Part shown: one piece after another, positions 1 through 11,754 of the stretch | Layout of the letters: each line of letters begins with the position of its first letter | How positions within the stretch are numbered: position 1 is the stretch's first letter | DNA from: Torreya grandis | Taxonomy: Eukaryota > Streptophyta > Pinopsida > Cupressales > Taxaceae | Assembly: GCA_037957365.1 (NCBI GenBank) | Contig: JARHVA010002371.1 | Location: forward strand, 1,805,001 to 1,869,000 | Direction: 5' to 3' | Length of the DNA stretch: 64,000 nt | Program-made: the position numbers and the translations under genes | The notes under the pieces: generated by a model | Told to the model about the DNA's origin: nothing | What the model saw: the letters and a program-made list of their open reading frames with translations, nothing else | Databases searched by the model: none

Positions 1-839
1 TTGATGAACTTAAAATAATAAAAAACTTAAAAATCAAATTGTTATATGCTTAACTTCATTCCAGAAATAAAAATAATTAAAAATTAATTAATCATAACTC
101 TTATCTTTTTATAACACTATTACTCAAATATACATATTAACTTAGATTTGCATATGAATCCATGAAATTATTTGCATATTAATTCTTAAGATTACATTAC
201 ACGAAAGAAAAGAAAAAAAATAATAGGACTTGAACTAATAACCTTAAACTATTTAATGCCTTCATACACTAATAAATCTATCTCATCTATGAACCCTTAT
301 GTGACTTAAAGGCTACAACTTTTAATTTACCCAGTCTTCAAAATAACTATAAAACTTTAAAAACCTAAGAGTTTTAATATCACCTCACAATAATAATCGA
401 AAACATTTCGGATGCTTCGACCGCTTCTCCATGCGCCGCCCCCACACAAAAGCAAGACCCAAAAAAAAAGTACTGAACCCCAAAAAAAAAGATTACAATT
501 TTTTTTTAAAGAAAAATGATTGAAATTTTTCTTCAAAAAGGTTTATATAAAATGAATGTTCAATATGGTTTATTATATTAAGTTCATTTACATATAAAAT
601 TTAAATTATTTTAAGGATCTAATTATTTGTGACTTAATTTATTTGTAGAGTTATTAAATTGATCAACATTTTTTTATTTAATATGGTAAAATCTAGGTTC
701 TATAAGGATCTGAAACCACAAGAGTGTATTACAGAAGTTTAAATAGGTTAATTAGAGTCGAGAAATCAAAAAGCAAAAACTGTACTTAAAGTGAAAGCAA
801 AAAACTGGAAAACATAGTAAGAATTAGGAGGAAGGTCCT
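1..839. other. AT-rich spacer, no gene seen
   Basis: Low-complexity AT-rich DNA with poly-A and poly-T runs. No reading frame carries a recognisable domain and no terminal repeat was seen. A short CG-rich patch near 420-455 stands out only by composition. Confidence 0.6.
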
Positions 840-2330
840 TCCTGAGGGTCATTAGCTGCAACAGTGTCTTTCGCTGGGATGGTTGGTTTGTCCTTTGAAA
901 ATTTGGCCCAGGTGCAGTTTTCGTGGCCTTCAGCGGCTTCGTTGGGGAGGATCATTATGGGTCTTTTTTACCTTTTACCTGCATGGGAGACTGTTTGGGG
1001 GGGACTCTCTTGGGGGAGCCTTGGGGGGGGGTTTAAAAACCTTAGGTGAAGACATAGCAAGGCACTGTGAGCGCTGAGCAGAGTGAACAAAGTCTTGGAT
1101 AGTTACTTCACCCTGTCTGTGTAAGGCATTCCAATCCTGGATGAGTTTAGCCAGGCCAAAACCCACTTGTTGCACCTTTGAAATAAAGTTTTCCAGCAGC
1201 TGTTTGTTTCTTTCCATCTCCTCCGTAACCATGCCCTTCCATTTCCACGCTAATTTTGCAAGGGACCTTATTTCAATAGGTTTCGATTTCAAAATAAGCA
1301 ACAATGTTAGGGGGAGGTCATCCGGGGGGGACTGTGATACTCTGTTCTAGGGGGTACAATCAAAGGGCTAATGGGATCCCTCGATAGGATCCTCCTCTAG
1401 GGAGTCCTTCCCAAAAGAGGAACTGTCGGGGGAACCTCCGGACCTAAGATGGTTTGGCCATGTTTAACAAGGAGGAGGATCAGGGCTTGATGTAAAATGG
1501 GATTGGTATCATTTACTTGGTGAAGTAGGACAATGCTCTCAAGGGACTTAAGCAAGAAATAAGGTAGACTGATTTTATACTTAATGAAATGATTGAAAAG
1601 TAGAAAATGGTGGGAGAAGATTAGTGTATATTTACCTTTCAATGTCATATATTACATGATCTGAAGGCAAATTTATGGCCAGTATCGTAAGAGGTTACCC
1701 TGAGGTAACCCTTTCTTGTCTATTTGCACGAAATCATTTATTCTAAAAAACTATTGCAGGGACTCTTGCTTTTTCGATTGGTCCTTGAATTCCTTGGCAC
1801 CTGTACATGACATACCCGTGGCGTCCCTGATGAACTACTCCAAGACATTAATGGTGATGTCGTGCATGGAAACCTTCTGCTTTGTCCATGCTGCCACAAA
1901 GTCTCGTGCACTCTCGACATTATGCTCAGTGACCTGTTCCATAAATTCTATTAGGCCCCCCTTTTTGAGCTTCTTCCAAACTTTCTTTTGCTTATGGACT
2001 TCCTTACAGGATGTTGGTTCCAGTCGATCCCTATCGCCACCCATGGGGACCAATAGAGCAAAGTCAAACCGGGAGAGATGAAGCTTCTAGATGGAGCTGA
2101 GACGTGTAAGACACAAATGGGTGGGAAGTCTTGCCAAGGGCTCATAAAAATAATTAAGACCCCTTCTTTTGAAATGATTGTGGATCAACTTGATTAAGAT
2201 CCACTTCATCATGATGAGATCATGCACGTGAGAAGAGATGGATTTTTTAATTCGCATTGGTACTTTCATTATGGATGGCATTAAGGACATTAGAGGGGAC
2301 GTTGCCTGCATCATGATTAATCTACAAATT
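840..2330 (-). pseudogene. Decayed coding relic, family not recognised
   Basis: On the minus strand, several open stretches lie in successive frames between about 2050 and 860. They include a charged, lysine-rich stretch (about 2053-1835), a hydrophobic, leucine-rich stretch (about 1648-1397) and a proline-rich basic stretch (about 1304-975). The composition is protein-like and base use is less AT-rich than the flanks, but stops and frame changes break it up. I do not recognise the family. A link to the gag-like or coiled-coil relic at 35.6-38.8 kb is possible by style only and I could not align them. It may be a fragment of a retroelement or of a captured host gene. Confidence 0.35.
985..1031 (+). 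other. Cluster of G-runs (potential G-quadruplex)
   Basis: Four runs of G on the plus strand (985-987, 997-1003, 1012-1016, 1023-1031) are separated by loops of 6-9 bases, which fits the usual G-quadruplex pattern. Another seven-base G-run lies near 1324. The surrounding DNA is AT-rich, so the cluster is a compositional outlier. It sits within the minus-strand relic, where it reads as proline-rich coding. Whether it folds in vivo is not shown. Confidence 0.5.
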
Positions 2331-5288
2331 GATTAACATTATTAATATAATTTAATAATGATTAATATGAGGTGTTTCACACATGAAATGCATGTTTCAA
2401 ATTAACTATTAATAATATTTGGATCACAAGACCTAATGAAATAAATGTAAAATATAAGGTAAGATATTTTTATGACATCTTATATTATTACAGTTCACCA
2501 CCATCCTTGCTTGTCATTGTAGATTATGTCTATAAACATAATTAGAGAAGCTTCCATTACTAATAATATTAGTATAGATATCTTATAGTTGAGATGTATC
2601 AACTTCAAAATGTGTATCTTAGATTTGTCACATAATTTTATCGACCAAAGAATTTTGTATTGATTAATGATTCTATCACATTCTCTAAAAAAACATTGCT
2701 AACTAATAACAAATGGTCGAGCAATCTAATTTCACTTTTGAGTTGGTTTCAAAAAAATAAATTGAAAAAAGAGCTCCAAACTCTACCATATGCCTAATAT
2801 AACATGAGTTTTTGATCATTTTTTAAAGTAAAATGAAAAATTACCCTATAACAATTAAACGTTAAATTTAAGGAGAGCTATTTTTATTGATATCTTACAC
2901 TATTACAATCTACAACCATTACATCAAACCGTCAAATTATAAATTACACCTATCAATAATATAATTATATGAAAGAAATTTCCTTATGAGAAATCAATGG
3001 CTTATAAAACATACATTGCTAATCGAAAAATAGATTAAAGGGTAAAAACTTCCTCTCGTATTAATAAATATAAAGCAATTATTTATAATAGAAATTAAAA
3101 TTGAATAGGTCACATATGCCTCTTTTAAAAAATATTTTTCTAAAGTTTGTCTCGACGTTTGGCACCCAAGAAATATGGTGAACATGAAGCATATTTTATT
3201 TATTTTGGTTTAAATCAATTTAGTTGTGAGGAATGATTGTTAAGACATTTTTATTGTTTAAGCAGATTTATTAGTATGAAATGGTTTAGATTATTAGGTT
3301 CCTCTTAAACAGTTGTGTTGGGCAGTTAAGATTTATACTAAAGTTTGTATTAGATAGTTAAGATCTCACTTTAAGGTTTGTTTTGGGCGACCAAAAAATA
3401 TAGTGAATACGAGGTGATATTTTACTCTTATAATCAATTTATTAATGTAGAATTATTAATTATATATTTATTATTTAAATTAAATTATTAATGTAGAATG
3501 ATTTTAAATTCAGCAATAACTTTTCCTTATAAATATATAATTTTAAGAAGATAATCTATGAGTATTGTTTATGGTCCAAACATAATTTGAATTATATTTT
3601 ATTCATCGCTTAGAATATTATATAAAAGTATTCATTTATAATATTATTTAAAAAAAAATCGAAATTATTCTTCAAAGCAATTATTTAATATAGAATTATT
3701 GATTGGACATTTATAGAAGTTCGAAATTAATTAGATATTTAAAATCGATTATGACCATTTATATAGATTTCAAGACTTTTACAATTAATTTACGTCCCAC
3801 TAATTAAAAAAATATTTGTCAATCTTTAAACATTGAACCTATACCACTATCATTTCAACTGCATGATTCCTTTTGACCAATGGCATTGTAGATACCGTTG
3901 GTATTATGTTGACAATCTCCACCTCGGGTAAAACTATGATATTCAGGGGAGAATCTAAAAAGTTTTTCAATGAGTTGGCCATCATATGATTCCTCGCGTG
4001 TTTGACAATGTGCCCCTAAAGCCGAGGGCATTAAAGGTAGCAAACCATATCATGAATTATATTATAAATAAATCTCAATAAAAGTAGAGTTGCCATTACA
4101 ATATAGTAATTCATTTGTCCTCTCTCATAACTTAGTCTCCACAGGTATTTTTTAGGTAAGATCTTACAATTCCTTTGTTTTCTTTAATAATTAAGTTTGT
4201 AAATAAAGGAAGGTGGTTCATATGGTTAAGGAGCGTGTTGTTTCTTGCACTACCTCATTTCAAATCTTGATGGTATGAAGACAAAGGGAATCCTCCCGCA
4301 TTAAAGTATTGAAAGGTCTTTAGAAAGTAAATATTAAATTATTTTTTATTGTTTATGATTTATTTGTAATAGTGTTATATTGCATTTTTACTTTTGAGTG
4401 TTTAGATTAGTTTTAAAATTTTACGCAATTTTTTGTATCATGAATTTTTTGTTTAGTGTCAGAGAACATGTCATATTATCTTACATTCTTATTTTGAGTG
4501 TTTTAGTTATGAAAATTTATGAAATCTTTTGCATCAGGCATCTTTCACCTAACATTAAAAAACATGTGCAATCTTCACATTTCGAACACCTCTATACAAC
4601 TCCCAACATTATATGCCGCCCGTGCAACACTAGAAAACATATTGAATAACTAAGAAAAAATATTATGCACTCCACATGATAAGCGTAGAGCATGTAAGTT
4701 ACAAATTCTTAGCCAATTCAAGTTGAGGGGCAACACCTCTGTTACCCCATGCCAAAATTTGGATGATCAATCTCAATGCCATTTGGTGTAACTTTACATT
4801 TTGCATATCACAACCTCTATGCACTTTGTGCCACTTCATGCCATGGGTGCAACATCTACACAACATCGACTAATGGCATAAAAACTTTAAGCATACTGTT
4901 TAGCTCACCTTTGTGCAGAAGTTATAGATTGTACATTGATCATGTGGACACTTTGTGCTATAGGGTCACATTATGCCACAACATCTGTCAATATACTGTG
5001 TACCTATTAGTGAAGCCACACAATTGTCAATAGAAGAAGAGTCATATATAGAAGCCCAAACAGATCAACTTCTATAATGGCTCCTCAACCTTCAAAGTAT
5101 TGTAATTTATGTATACAGATATGTAGCATTAGTTAGAAGGTAGATAGTAGTAAAGTAGACAATCTAACATGTGTCTCAAAAGTATATCATATACAAAATA
5201 TACAAATTAATATAATTTTCTACTCCAATTTTATTAGTTTCTCTATTCTCCATCTTATTCAATATTGCTTTCGTATATACATACACAA
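2331..5288. other. AT-rich spacer, no clear gene
   Basis: Nearly 3 kb with only short, compositionally random frames. The one hint of structure is on the minus strand around 3925-3905, where a purine-rich GAGGTGGAGAT is followed directly by TGTC. That resembles a polypurine tract meeting an LTR start, but no matching LTR copy was found in the window. A short minus-strand frame (4043-3855) overlaps it and has no recognised domain. Confidence 0.5.
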
Positions 5289-5834
5289 TGAACCCAAATA
5301 CTATCAAGACAAGAAAATACCAATAGACAAAGCTTATGAAATAATAACTTGTATTGATTTGTATTGAATGATTAAAATAATTAAAAACCATGCATAAATA
5401 AGCCTCAACTCAAAATTTTGGAGTTGACATGCAAAATAACTCTAAAAAATAATAAAACTTGACCTATTATTTTTAGCAGATGCTATTTTTGGTAAGTTTC
5501 ACATGTAAGTGTGCACAACTCTAAAAATATCTAAGAATAAACCAACTACTAAAATTAATATATCATAGAAATATCAACTAAATTTCAAGTCCGGTTACAA
5601 AAATATATAATTTCTAAAATTAGAAAAATACTAAAAATAATATTAAACTACAATTTTGGACCCATAGATGATCACATATGGCTTTTGAAAAATATCAAAA
5701 ATATTCATAATTAGATAATCTAGGTTATGGTTGCACCACAGATTTTGAGGTGATTGTTTTGACATGAAGATGGGCTCAAACAAAGCTACGGATTAAAAGT
5801 TATGACCTCTAGAAGTTTGGCCTCTTTTTGTACA
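5289..5834 (-). repeat. 3' LTR of the gypsy element
   Basis: This repeat matches 23979-24502 over most of its length. On the minus strand it begins TGTACAAAAAGAGG and ends GGGTTCA, so it has TG...CA termini. Just upstream on the minus strand is a purine tract (AAGAGGAGAAGGA), as expected of the polypurine tract that primes plus-strand DNA synthesis. Length is 546 bp against about 524 bp for the other copy. Confidence 0.8.
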
Positions 5835-5849
5835 TCCTTCTCCTCTTGT

Positions 5850-7230
5850 TGAAAATAACTCAGCACCTGCGAGTTGCTCTGATTATACTCCTGCCATTTA
5901 TTCTTATCAATCTACTTCATATCTTATTCTATAATCCAAGTGTTATCTTGCAGCTGTAATCCTTCTAACTGTACCAAATTGTGTCATAACTTTCTTGCCT
6001 CGTGTTTACTGGCTTCTTATCCAGAACCTGTACTATCTTTTCTTTCTTCTTCTTTGGCACCTATTCTTGCCAATCTACTTCATATTCTTCACCTTTACCA
6101 TATTCTCCATGGAAATTATATAAATCTGAAATATTAAATACTAGGAAGATATCAAAATTTTGTGGTAAACTCACCTCATAAGCTTCGTCATTGATTTTCT
6201 TCACAATTATTCATGGTCTAATTTTCTTGTACTTCAACTTGTTATATGTGCCTTTCTAAAATATCTCTTTCCTCAAGTAAACCATCACTAAATATCCTTT
6301 TTCAAATATTTTTGACCTTTTTCTAACATCTACTGTTGCTTTATACTTCTCATTACTTTCCTTCAGTTTTCCTCTTACTTCTTGTAACTGTTGTATATGT
6401 TCTACAAATGTTTTAGCATCATCACTAACTCATTCTGTTATTGGTAATTGTACCAAATCTAAAACACTCATAGGATTTCTTCCCTAAACAATTTAAAATA
6501 CTGATTTTCTTGTTGATATATTCATGAAACTATTACATGCAAACTCAGCTTGTGGTAAAGCCAAGTCTCATTACTTGGGATTTTATCCAACTATGCATCT
6601 CAATAAATTTCTCAAGCTCCTATTTACAACTTCTGTCTATCCATTTGTTTGGGGGTGATATGCACTACTAAATTGTAGCTTGGTCCCCATCTTCCTCCAT
6701 AAAGTCCTCCAAAAATGACTTAGAAATTTTGTGTCCCTATCTGATGTAATGGTTTTTGGACATGCAATCTCACAATATCCTTAAAAAATAGTTCTACAAC
6801 TCTAGTGGCATAATTGGTTTTCTTACATGCAATAAAATGAACCATTTAGAAAACATGTCTACAACAACAAAAATTAAATCATTACCTCTCAGTGTGTTTG
6901 GTAATCCCAACGTAAAATCTGTACTCAAATATGTTTATGGTCCTTTTAGAATTCATAATGGCATGTACAACCTTGTATTTTATGTATATCCTTTTTCCAC
7001 TTGACATATCTTGCACCTTAGAACATATCTTGTCACAACTTTTTTCATCTTTGGCCAAAAATACTTCTCCTCCACTAAAGTTATTGTCTTTGTCTTACCA
7101 AAATGTCTAACAAACCACCACTGTGCAATTCTTTTATAATATTGTCTCTTAGAGACCCAATTAGAATACATAGTTGTTTCCCTTTGAAGAAATAACCATC
7201 CTGTATAAGATACTCATCATAAACATTACT
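5850..7230 (-). pseudogene. Gypsy integrase and C-terminal tail, broken
   Basis: Integrase inserts retroelement cDNA into the genome. The minus strand reads an H2C2-type zinc-binding segment (7171-6980, with CKICQVEKG), then the rve core with VDMFSK, a second-Asp region, and a segment near 6650-6560 reading AYHPQTNG, stop, TEVVNRSL. A conserved VLDLVQLP lies near 6450. The tail near 6190-5930 reads FNVSDLYNFHGE and then EKIVQVLDKK, resembling the end of gypsy pol before a chromodomain-like region. There are several frameshifts and TAG, TAA and TGA stops, including a stop in place of the Gln of the QTNGQ motif. It is not functional. Confidence 0.85.
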
Positions 7231-7665
7231 TGTATCACGTGTTAATGGAGTCTTGCATTACTCAACTATGTTTCCAAAATTTAAATCAGTTTCATATACT
7301 TCCTTAATAACCTTAAATCTAACTACTTCACTCACCATAGTAGTTATCAACCCCACTCTCCTACTCAAAGCATCAACTACCTGATTTTATTTTTATGATT
7401 TGTGCTTCAACACAAAAGTATAACCCTGCAAGAAAGACACCTACTTTACATGCCTACTATTTAACTTCTTTTGAGTGTTCACATACTTTAAAGCCTCATG
7501 ATCAGTAAATACTCCTTAGGCACTAGGCTATGCCTCTAATGTCTTAATGCTTGTATAATGACATAAAATTTAACATCATACGTAGAATACTTTGTTCTTA
7601 CCTCATTTAATTTCTCATTGAAATATGTTATTGGTTTCCCTTCTTGACTCAACACACCATCAATT
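7231..7665 (-). pseudogene. Gypsy RNase H, C-terminal part
   Basis: RNase H removes the RNA strand of the RNA:DNA hybrid. From 7665 leftward the minus strand reads GVLSQEGKPITYFNEKLN, then a TDHEALKYV motif near 7500 and a DALSRR motif near 7370, the usual end of gypsy RNase H. The N-terminal part of the same domain continues at 10541-10482 beyond the inserted LTR element. The frame is interrupted by stops. Downstream it runs into the integrase zinc-binding region. Confidence 0.85.
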
Positions 7666-8119
7666 TGTTATGATCCACACATATAATATTTGGAAATATG
7701 TATAATATAATAAAGATCATCATAACACAAAATATATATGTGGTCCAAGATGCCCAAATACTCAAGATATATAGAAATAGAATAATCATCTTTAAGGTAG
7801 GGCAATACCATATAATACTCCTTTAAGAAGGAATAACTCCACAATGTCTCTTTGAGGGAATAACCTCCAATATCATTTTACAAGAGAAGACTCAATGATT
7901 ATTTGATTGATTTACAATGATACTCACCTCCTTTATATAGACCTATAATTAACTATCAAAGGATGTGTAACCTTCTAATCCCAATGTAGGCCGACCATTA
8001 CCCAATGCACTAGTTCCACAAGTTACTCATTTATCCTAATATATTAGACCCATATAACTAAGGGGGTTGTGTGCCACATGGCAACATTTCCATCAACCCA
8101 TTTATATTAATATATCACA
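7666..8119 (-). repeat. 3' LTR of the nested 2.8 kb element
   Basis: This 454-bp repeat has the same length as 10028-10481 and is clearly similar throughout. In plus orientation it starts TGTTATGATCCACAC and ends ATATATCACA, giving TG...CA ends. A purine-rich AAAGAGGGAAGGAATG lies about 15 bases upstream on the minus strand and could be the polypurine tract. Confidence 0.85.
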
Positions 8120-8559
8120 TTTTCAGGTGAATAACATTCCTTCCCTCTTTGACATGTTTCATCTTTGAAACATAAGAAGAAACCAAATAATGAGTGTGCT
8201 TCAAATCATTGCACACTTGTCTCTAAGATCAATCATCTAGCCATCCATATGTGATCTTGGTAGGTTATATCTCTCCAACCTTGTTTCCAAATTTCATTTT
8301 GCTCCTCTGATTCCATTCATGATCATAATTATACCGCTTTGGTGTCCATGCATAATTATTCCTCTTTTGATTCCATGTACCATATTCTATTGTGTTACTT
8401 TAAGTCCATACCTAACCATAATAGTTATTCTTTGGCTTCCATGCATATCCATAGTGATTAAAAATCTATTTTCTTATATAGTCAAAATAATTGTTGTTGA
8501 CACTCACTCACATGGATCCATGATTGTTTCCTCTCATGATGATGTGGGTGTCTATATAC

Positions 8560-9512
8560 CTCAACTTTTTCTGATACTTTGACCTTATCCACCTTTTCTT
8601 CTACCTCTTCCACCTTTTTCTTCTTTGTCTCTTGAGTAGATGAAGTGTTCATTTCTAACTGTATTGTGTCTTAATCTATGCCATTTATATCTTTCTCATG
8701 ATCTTCATCACATGTTTCAATCTCATCCTCATGATCTGCCTTGACTGTTAGTGGTGCCTTTCCCACTTTAATATTTTGTAAAGTGACCTTATTTTTCTTA
8801 TACCAAAACTTCATGAACTTCTTCTGAAAATTAATATTGATGGTCCATAAAATTTATAACCATGTATATCCAAGAACTATATCCACACCATCCATATCCA
8901 AAATATAAAAAATTGAATATAAAACATATTTGTTCATAATGAGCTTTAAATCTTTAAAAACTGGAATATTCTTACCATCTACTTGAACCTCCTTGATATT
9001 CTTTGCTTGAACTTGTAGATGTTGGGCCACACCATATTGATAAAGTTATACTTGTTATTAGGGTTTAAAGACATAATGACCTCCTTCTTTTGAATGCATC
9101 CATGAAACTTAAAAATTGACTCTGATTTCTTTAGAGCCAAATTATTTAAACTTTTATCATCCAATCCTTCTTCCTCTTCGATATTATTTGTAGCCTTATC
9201 ATCATCATAATTATACATTGTTTTTTTTCTTCATCACCTGTATGCTCTTCCTCATTACCCTCATAAAAATTATTTTCTTCCTCTTTTTTCACATCATGAT
9301 CCTCAACCTCTCTTCTTGAGTCATATTTAGCTCCTTCCTCATCATCATGCTCTTTTCCTTTTCTTTTTCTTCATATGCACTCTCTTCTTGGTTATCATCA
9401 TTAGTCTCTTGTTTCCGCACAACATACTTTTCCAAAATATTTTGCATTTTTTTAACACTCTCCACAATATTTTCCCACTATTTGTTATCTATTTGATCCA
9501 TGATTTCGAAGA
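8560..9512 (-). pseudogene. Acidic, retropepsin-like ORF of the nested LTR element
   Basis: The minus strand opens with ATG at 9512 and encodes a highly charged segment (Glu, Lys and Met rich, to about 9230). A domain laid out like a gypsy retropepsin follows: FKFHGCIQKKEVIMSLN near 9120-9060, then YNFIN, and further on GVDIVLGYTWL near 8890. Retropepsins cut the gag-pol polyprotein and use an Asp in a D-S/T-G motif. Here the matching position reads Asn (LNPNN), so the catalytic Asp appears to be lost. There are stops at several positions and at least one frame change. No RT follows. Assignment is by motif order, so it is probable rather than certain. Confidence 0.6.
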
Positions 9513-10009
9513 GAGAAAAACAAAACTAGGGTTAATGAAAAAACACTAAAATTTATATAACTCATGTGAAACTATCAAAATAGTCCTAAATTTTGACTGT
9601 AGCTTCCCCTTATGATATTGTAATTTAAATTAAACTTTTACGAAAAAATTCTAAAACTTTTGGCTTGTAGAGTGAATATATGAAGAATCATAAAATCATA
9701 ATAAATCACTCAAAACATTTCAAATAATTCTAAAATTTTGACTATGTCTCTCTTGTGCATTGATATAATATCATTAACAATTTCACAAATAAATTACTTA
9801 TATTTCGATCGATATGATTAAATTAGTATAAACCCTAAAATATCAATAACTCCCTCAAAACTAATCATAAAACCTCAATTTTTTTACTATGATTTTCTTA
9901 AATTATTTTCTAGCTCTAATAAAAAAAAAATTGTAAAAATTCACAATTGATTACAAGATATATATGATTCCACAAAACTAGGGTTTCATCCCACATAAAT
10001 TACCTAAGT

Positions 10010-10027
10010 CAAAACTTTGATACCACT
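10010..10027 (-). other. Primer-binding-site-like sequence of the nested element
   Basis: On the minus strand the bases next to the right LTR read AGTGGTATCAAAGTTTTG, close to the TGGTATCAGAGC complement of initiator Met-tRNA used by many plant LTR elements. The two-base AG spacer is the same as in the copia elements of this window. Two bases differ from the canonical site. Confidence 0.65.
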
Positions 10028-10481
10028 TGTTATGATCCACACTTACAATATTTGAAAATATGAAAAATATAATGTAGATCAACATAACGCAAAAGATATA
10101 GGTGGGATAAGATGCCCAAATACTTAATATATTTAAAAATAGAATAATCACCCTTAAGATAGGGCAACACCATATAATACTCATTTAGGAAGGAATAAAT
10201 CCATAATGTCTCTTCAAGGGGACAACCTCCAATATCCTCTTAAAATATAAGATCCAATGCTTACTTGATTGATTTACAATGATACTCACCTCCTTTATAT
10301 ATACCTCTAATTAACTAAGGATGGGTAACTTTCTAATCCTAATGTAGGCCGACCATTACCCAATGCACTAGTTCTACAAGTTACTCATTTATCCTAATAT
10401 ATTAGACCCATATAACTATCTAAGGGAGATGTGTGCCACATGTTGGAATCTTCATCAACCCATATATATTAATATATCACA
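10028..10481 (-). repeat. 5' LTR of the nested 2.8 kb element
   Basis: The partner of 7666-8119, at 454 bp. On the minus strand it starts TGTGATATATTAATATA. It differs from its partner at many scattered positions, so the insertion is old. The gypsy RNase H frame resumes immediately to the right. Confidence 0.85.
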
Positions 10482-10541
10482 TCTCTAAGTACATAGCCTA
10501 ATTCCCACAAATGAAGTATCACAATCAACTTAAAACACTTT
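10482..10541 (-). pseudogene. Gypsy RNase H, N-terminal fragment
   Basis: About 60 bp of gypsy coding are stranded between two insertions. The minus strand reads VDCDTSFVGI, the start of the RNase H domain. It joins in sense to the RT-RNase H connection right of 21240 and to GVLSQ left of 7666. This fragment shows that the copia array and the 2.8 kb element hit the same gypsy gene about 60 bp apart. Confidence 0.8.
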
Positions 10542-10567
10542 GTTAATATCTGGTAATGCTAAAATAT
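10542..10567 (-). repeat. 26-bp flank duplication, left copy
   Basis: The same 26 bp recur at 21241-21266, directly outside the right end of the copia array, with one mismatch. They encode ILALPDIN of the gypsy RT-RNase H connection, so they are host (gypsy) sequence duplicated on both sides of the array. A copia integration normally duplicates 5 bp. Confidence 0.85.
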
Positions 10568-10975
10568 ATTGACTGAAGCTAGTTGGTTTATCAAACCATG
10601 GAAATCACTGAGATGAGTATGTACCGATCCACCTTCCTGCATTTGCAAAGTAAATAGCTACTTCATAAGATATACCTTATTAGAAGCCGAGGGCTTTTCG
10701 TATAAATTTGCCAAGGACTTTATCAACTCTTCCGTTGTCTTGCACTGTGATAAGCTGGAAATCACAGATGATGCAAGGCTCAACCTTATGGAACCGAGAG
10801 CCTTCTGATCAAGAACGTTCCATTCTTCATCCTTCATATCTGTGGGCTTGCATGCAACCCCACCCAACGGTAAGTACAAATCCTTCTAATACAGATAGTC
10901 CTCAATCTGCATCCTCCAATGTTGATAATTTTTACCGTTAAACTTCTCCATTCGTAGCCTACTTTCTTCTGCCAT
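10568..10975 (-). pseudogene. Truncated gag of the fourth array unit
   Basis: The minus strand opens with ATG at 10975 and gives the N-terminal half of a copia gag (DUF4219/UBN2-like), which forms the virus-like particle. A TAG interrupts it at the Gln codon after DYLY. The stretch ends abruptly at 10568, where it joins gypsy sequence with about 2 bp of shared bases. Unlike the other three copies it keeps the Trp codon after YQH. It is therefore not simply a copy of its neighbours. Confidence 0.8.
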
Positions 10976-11078
10976 TGCTGAACTCCCACTCAATCAGAAA
11001 ACCCTGTGAATGACCTATAATCAAAAAACAATACCCTGCTTCCTGCAAACCATAGCTCTGATACCACTTGTCAGGGGA

Positions 11079-11754
11079 TCTAGCTCTACCAATTAGAGTA
11101 CATATGATTACTTCTCGTATTAGCAATTAAACACAGAATTATACCAGAATGATAAAGTAGCTAGAAACTTGAGAGACAATACACACTCTTGTATTAAATA
11201 TTACTAGAAGAAAATACAATAAGGAAGATGCCACTTCTTCCTCCACCTCAAAGGCTTGCCACACCTCAAGACCTTCTTCCCTCTCTCTCTTGCTCAACAC
11301 AAAACCAACTCTACAACCTAAGTTGCTATCCCTCCTTGAATGCTTCAGCTGATCTCCTTGACCTTGCTCACTTCAATGCTTTTACTTGCCTTCTTGATTA
11401 TTACAATACATGCCTTATGGGTCTTTAAATAGGATCCCATGCTTACAAAAATAGAACTCTAGTTACAATAATTAGACACGCAGCTCGTGACTATAATTAG
11501 TCATTTGACATGCAAACACTCACTTCACTTAACTGACTGTTCATCAACAGCAGTTCTGGAAATGCACAGGCAACCGACGCCGGTCGCTGCTTATCTGGTG
11601 CTGCCGACATCGATCGACTATCTGCCGTCGCCGGTCTCCTTCTCCACTGCATCTGACCGACGGCGGTCATACTACCGACGCTGGTGGCTCTGGTTCTTCA
11701 GCATCATTCCTTGTGTTTGCAAACAATTGAAGCTTTTAGCTCCACACCTTAACA
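11079..11754 (-). repeat. Array LTR 1
   Basis: 676-bp LTR. The minus strand starts TGTTAAGGTGTGGAGC at 11754 and ends CCCCTGACA at 11079. The primer site TGGTATCAGAGC lies at 11076-11065 and the polypurine tract at about 11765-11755. It contains CG-rich ACGT-core repeats around 11575-11690. It keeps a segment of about 36 bp that the two middle LTRs lack, which the rightmost LTR also keeps. Confidence 0.9.

Larger units (their letters stand above)
7666..10481 (-). mobile_element. Non-autonomous LTR element with a protease-like relic only
   Basis: Two 454-bp direct repeats (7666-8119 and 10028-10481) bound an internal region of 1908 bp. A primer-site-like sequence abuts the right repeat on the minus strand, so the element reads right to left. 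It sits inside the RNase H domain of the gypsy element, whose coding resumes on both sides. The internal region holds one decayed reading frame with a retropepsin-like fold. There is no RT, RNase H or integrase, so movement would have needed enzymes from another element. The expected 5-bp target duplication is not visible at the junctions. Confidence 0.85.

Noticed and set aside
3900..3930. Polypurine tract and LTR start on the minus strand
   Set aside because: The motif is suggestive, but no LTR partner, RNase H or integrase lies nearby, so it is not called as an element.
5940..6137. Plus-strand 65-codon frame
   Set aside because: Antisense to the gypsy integrase tail, which carries recognisable motifs on the minus strand.
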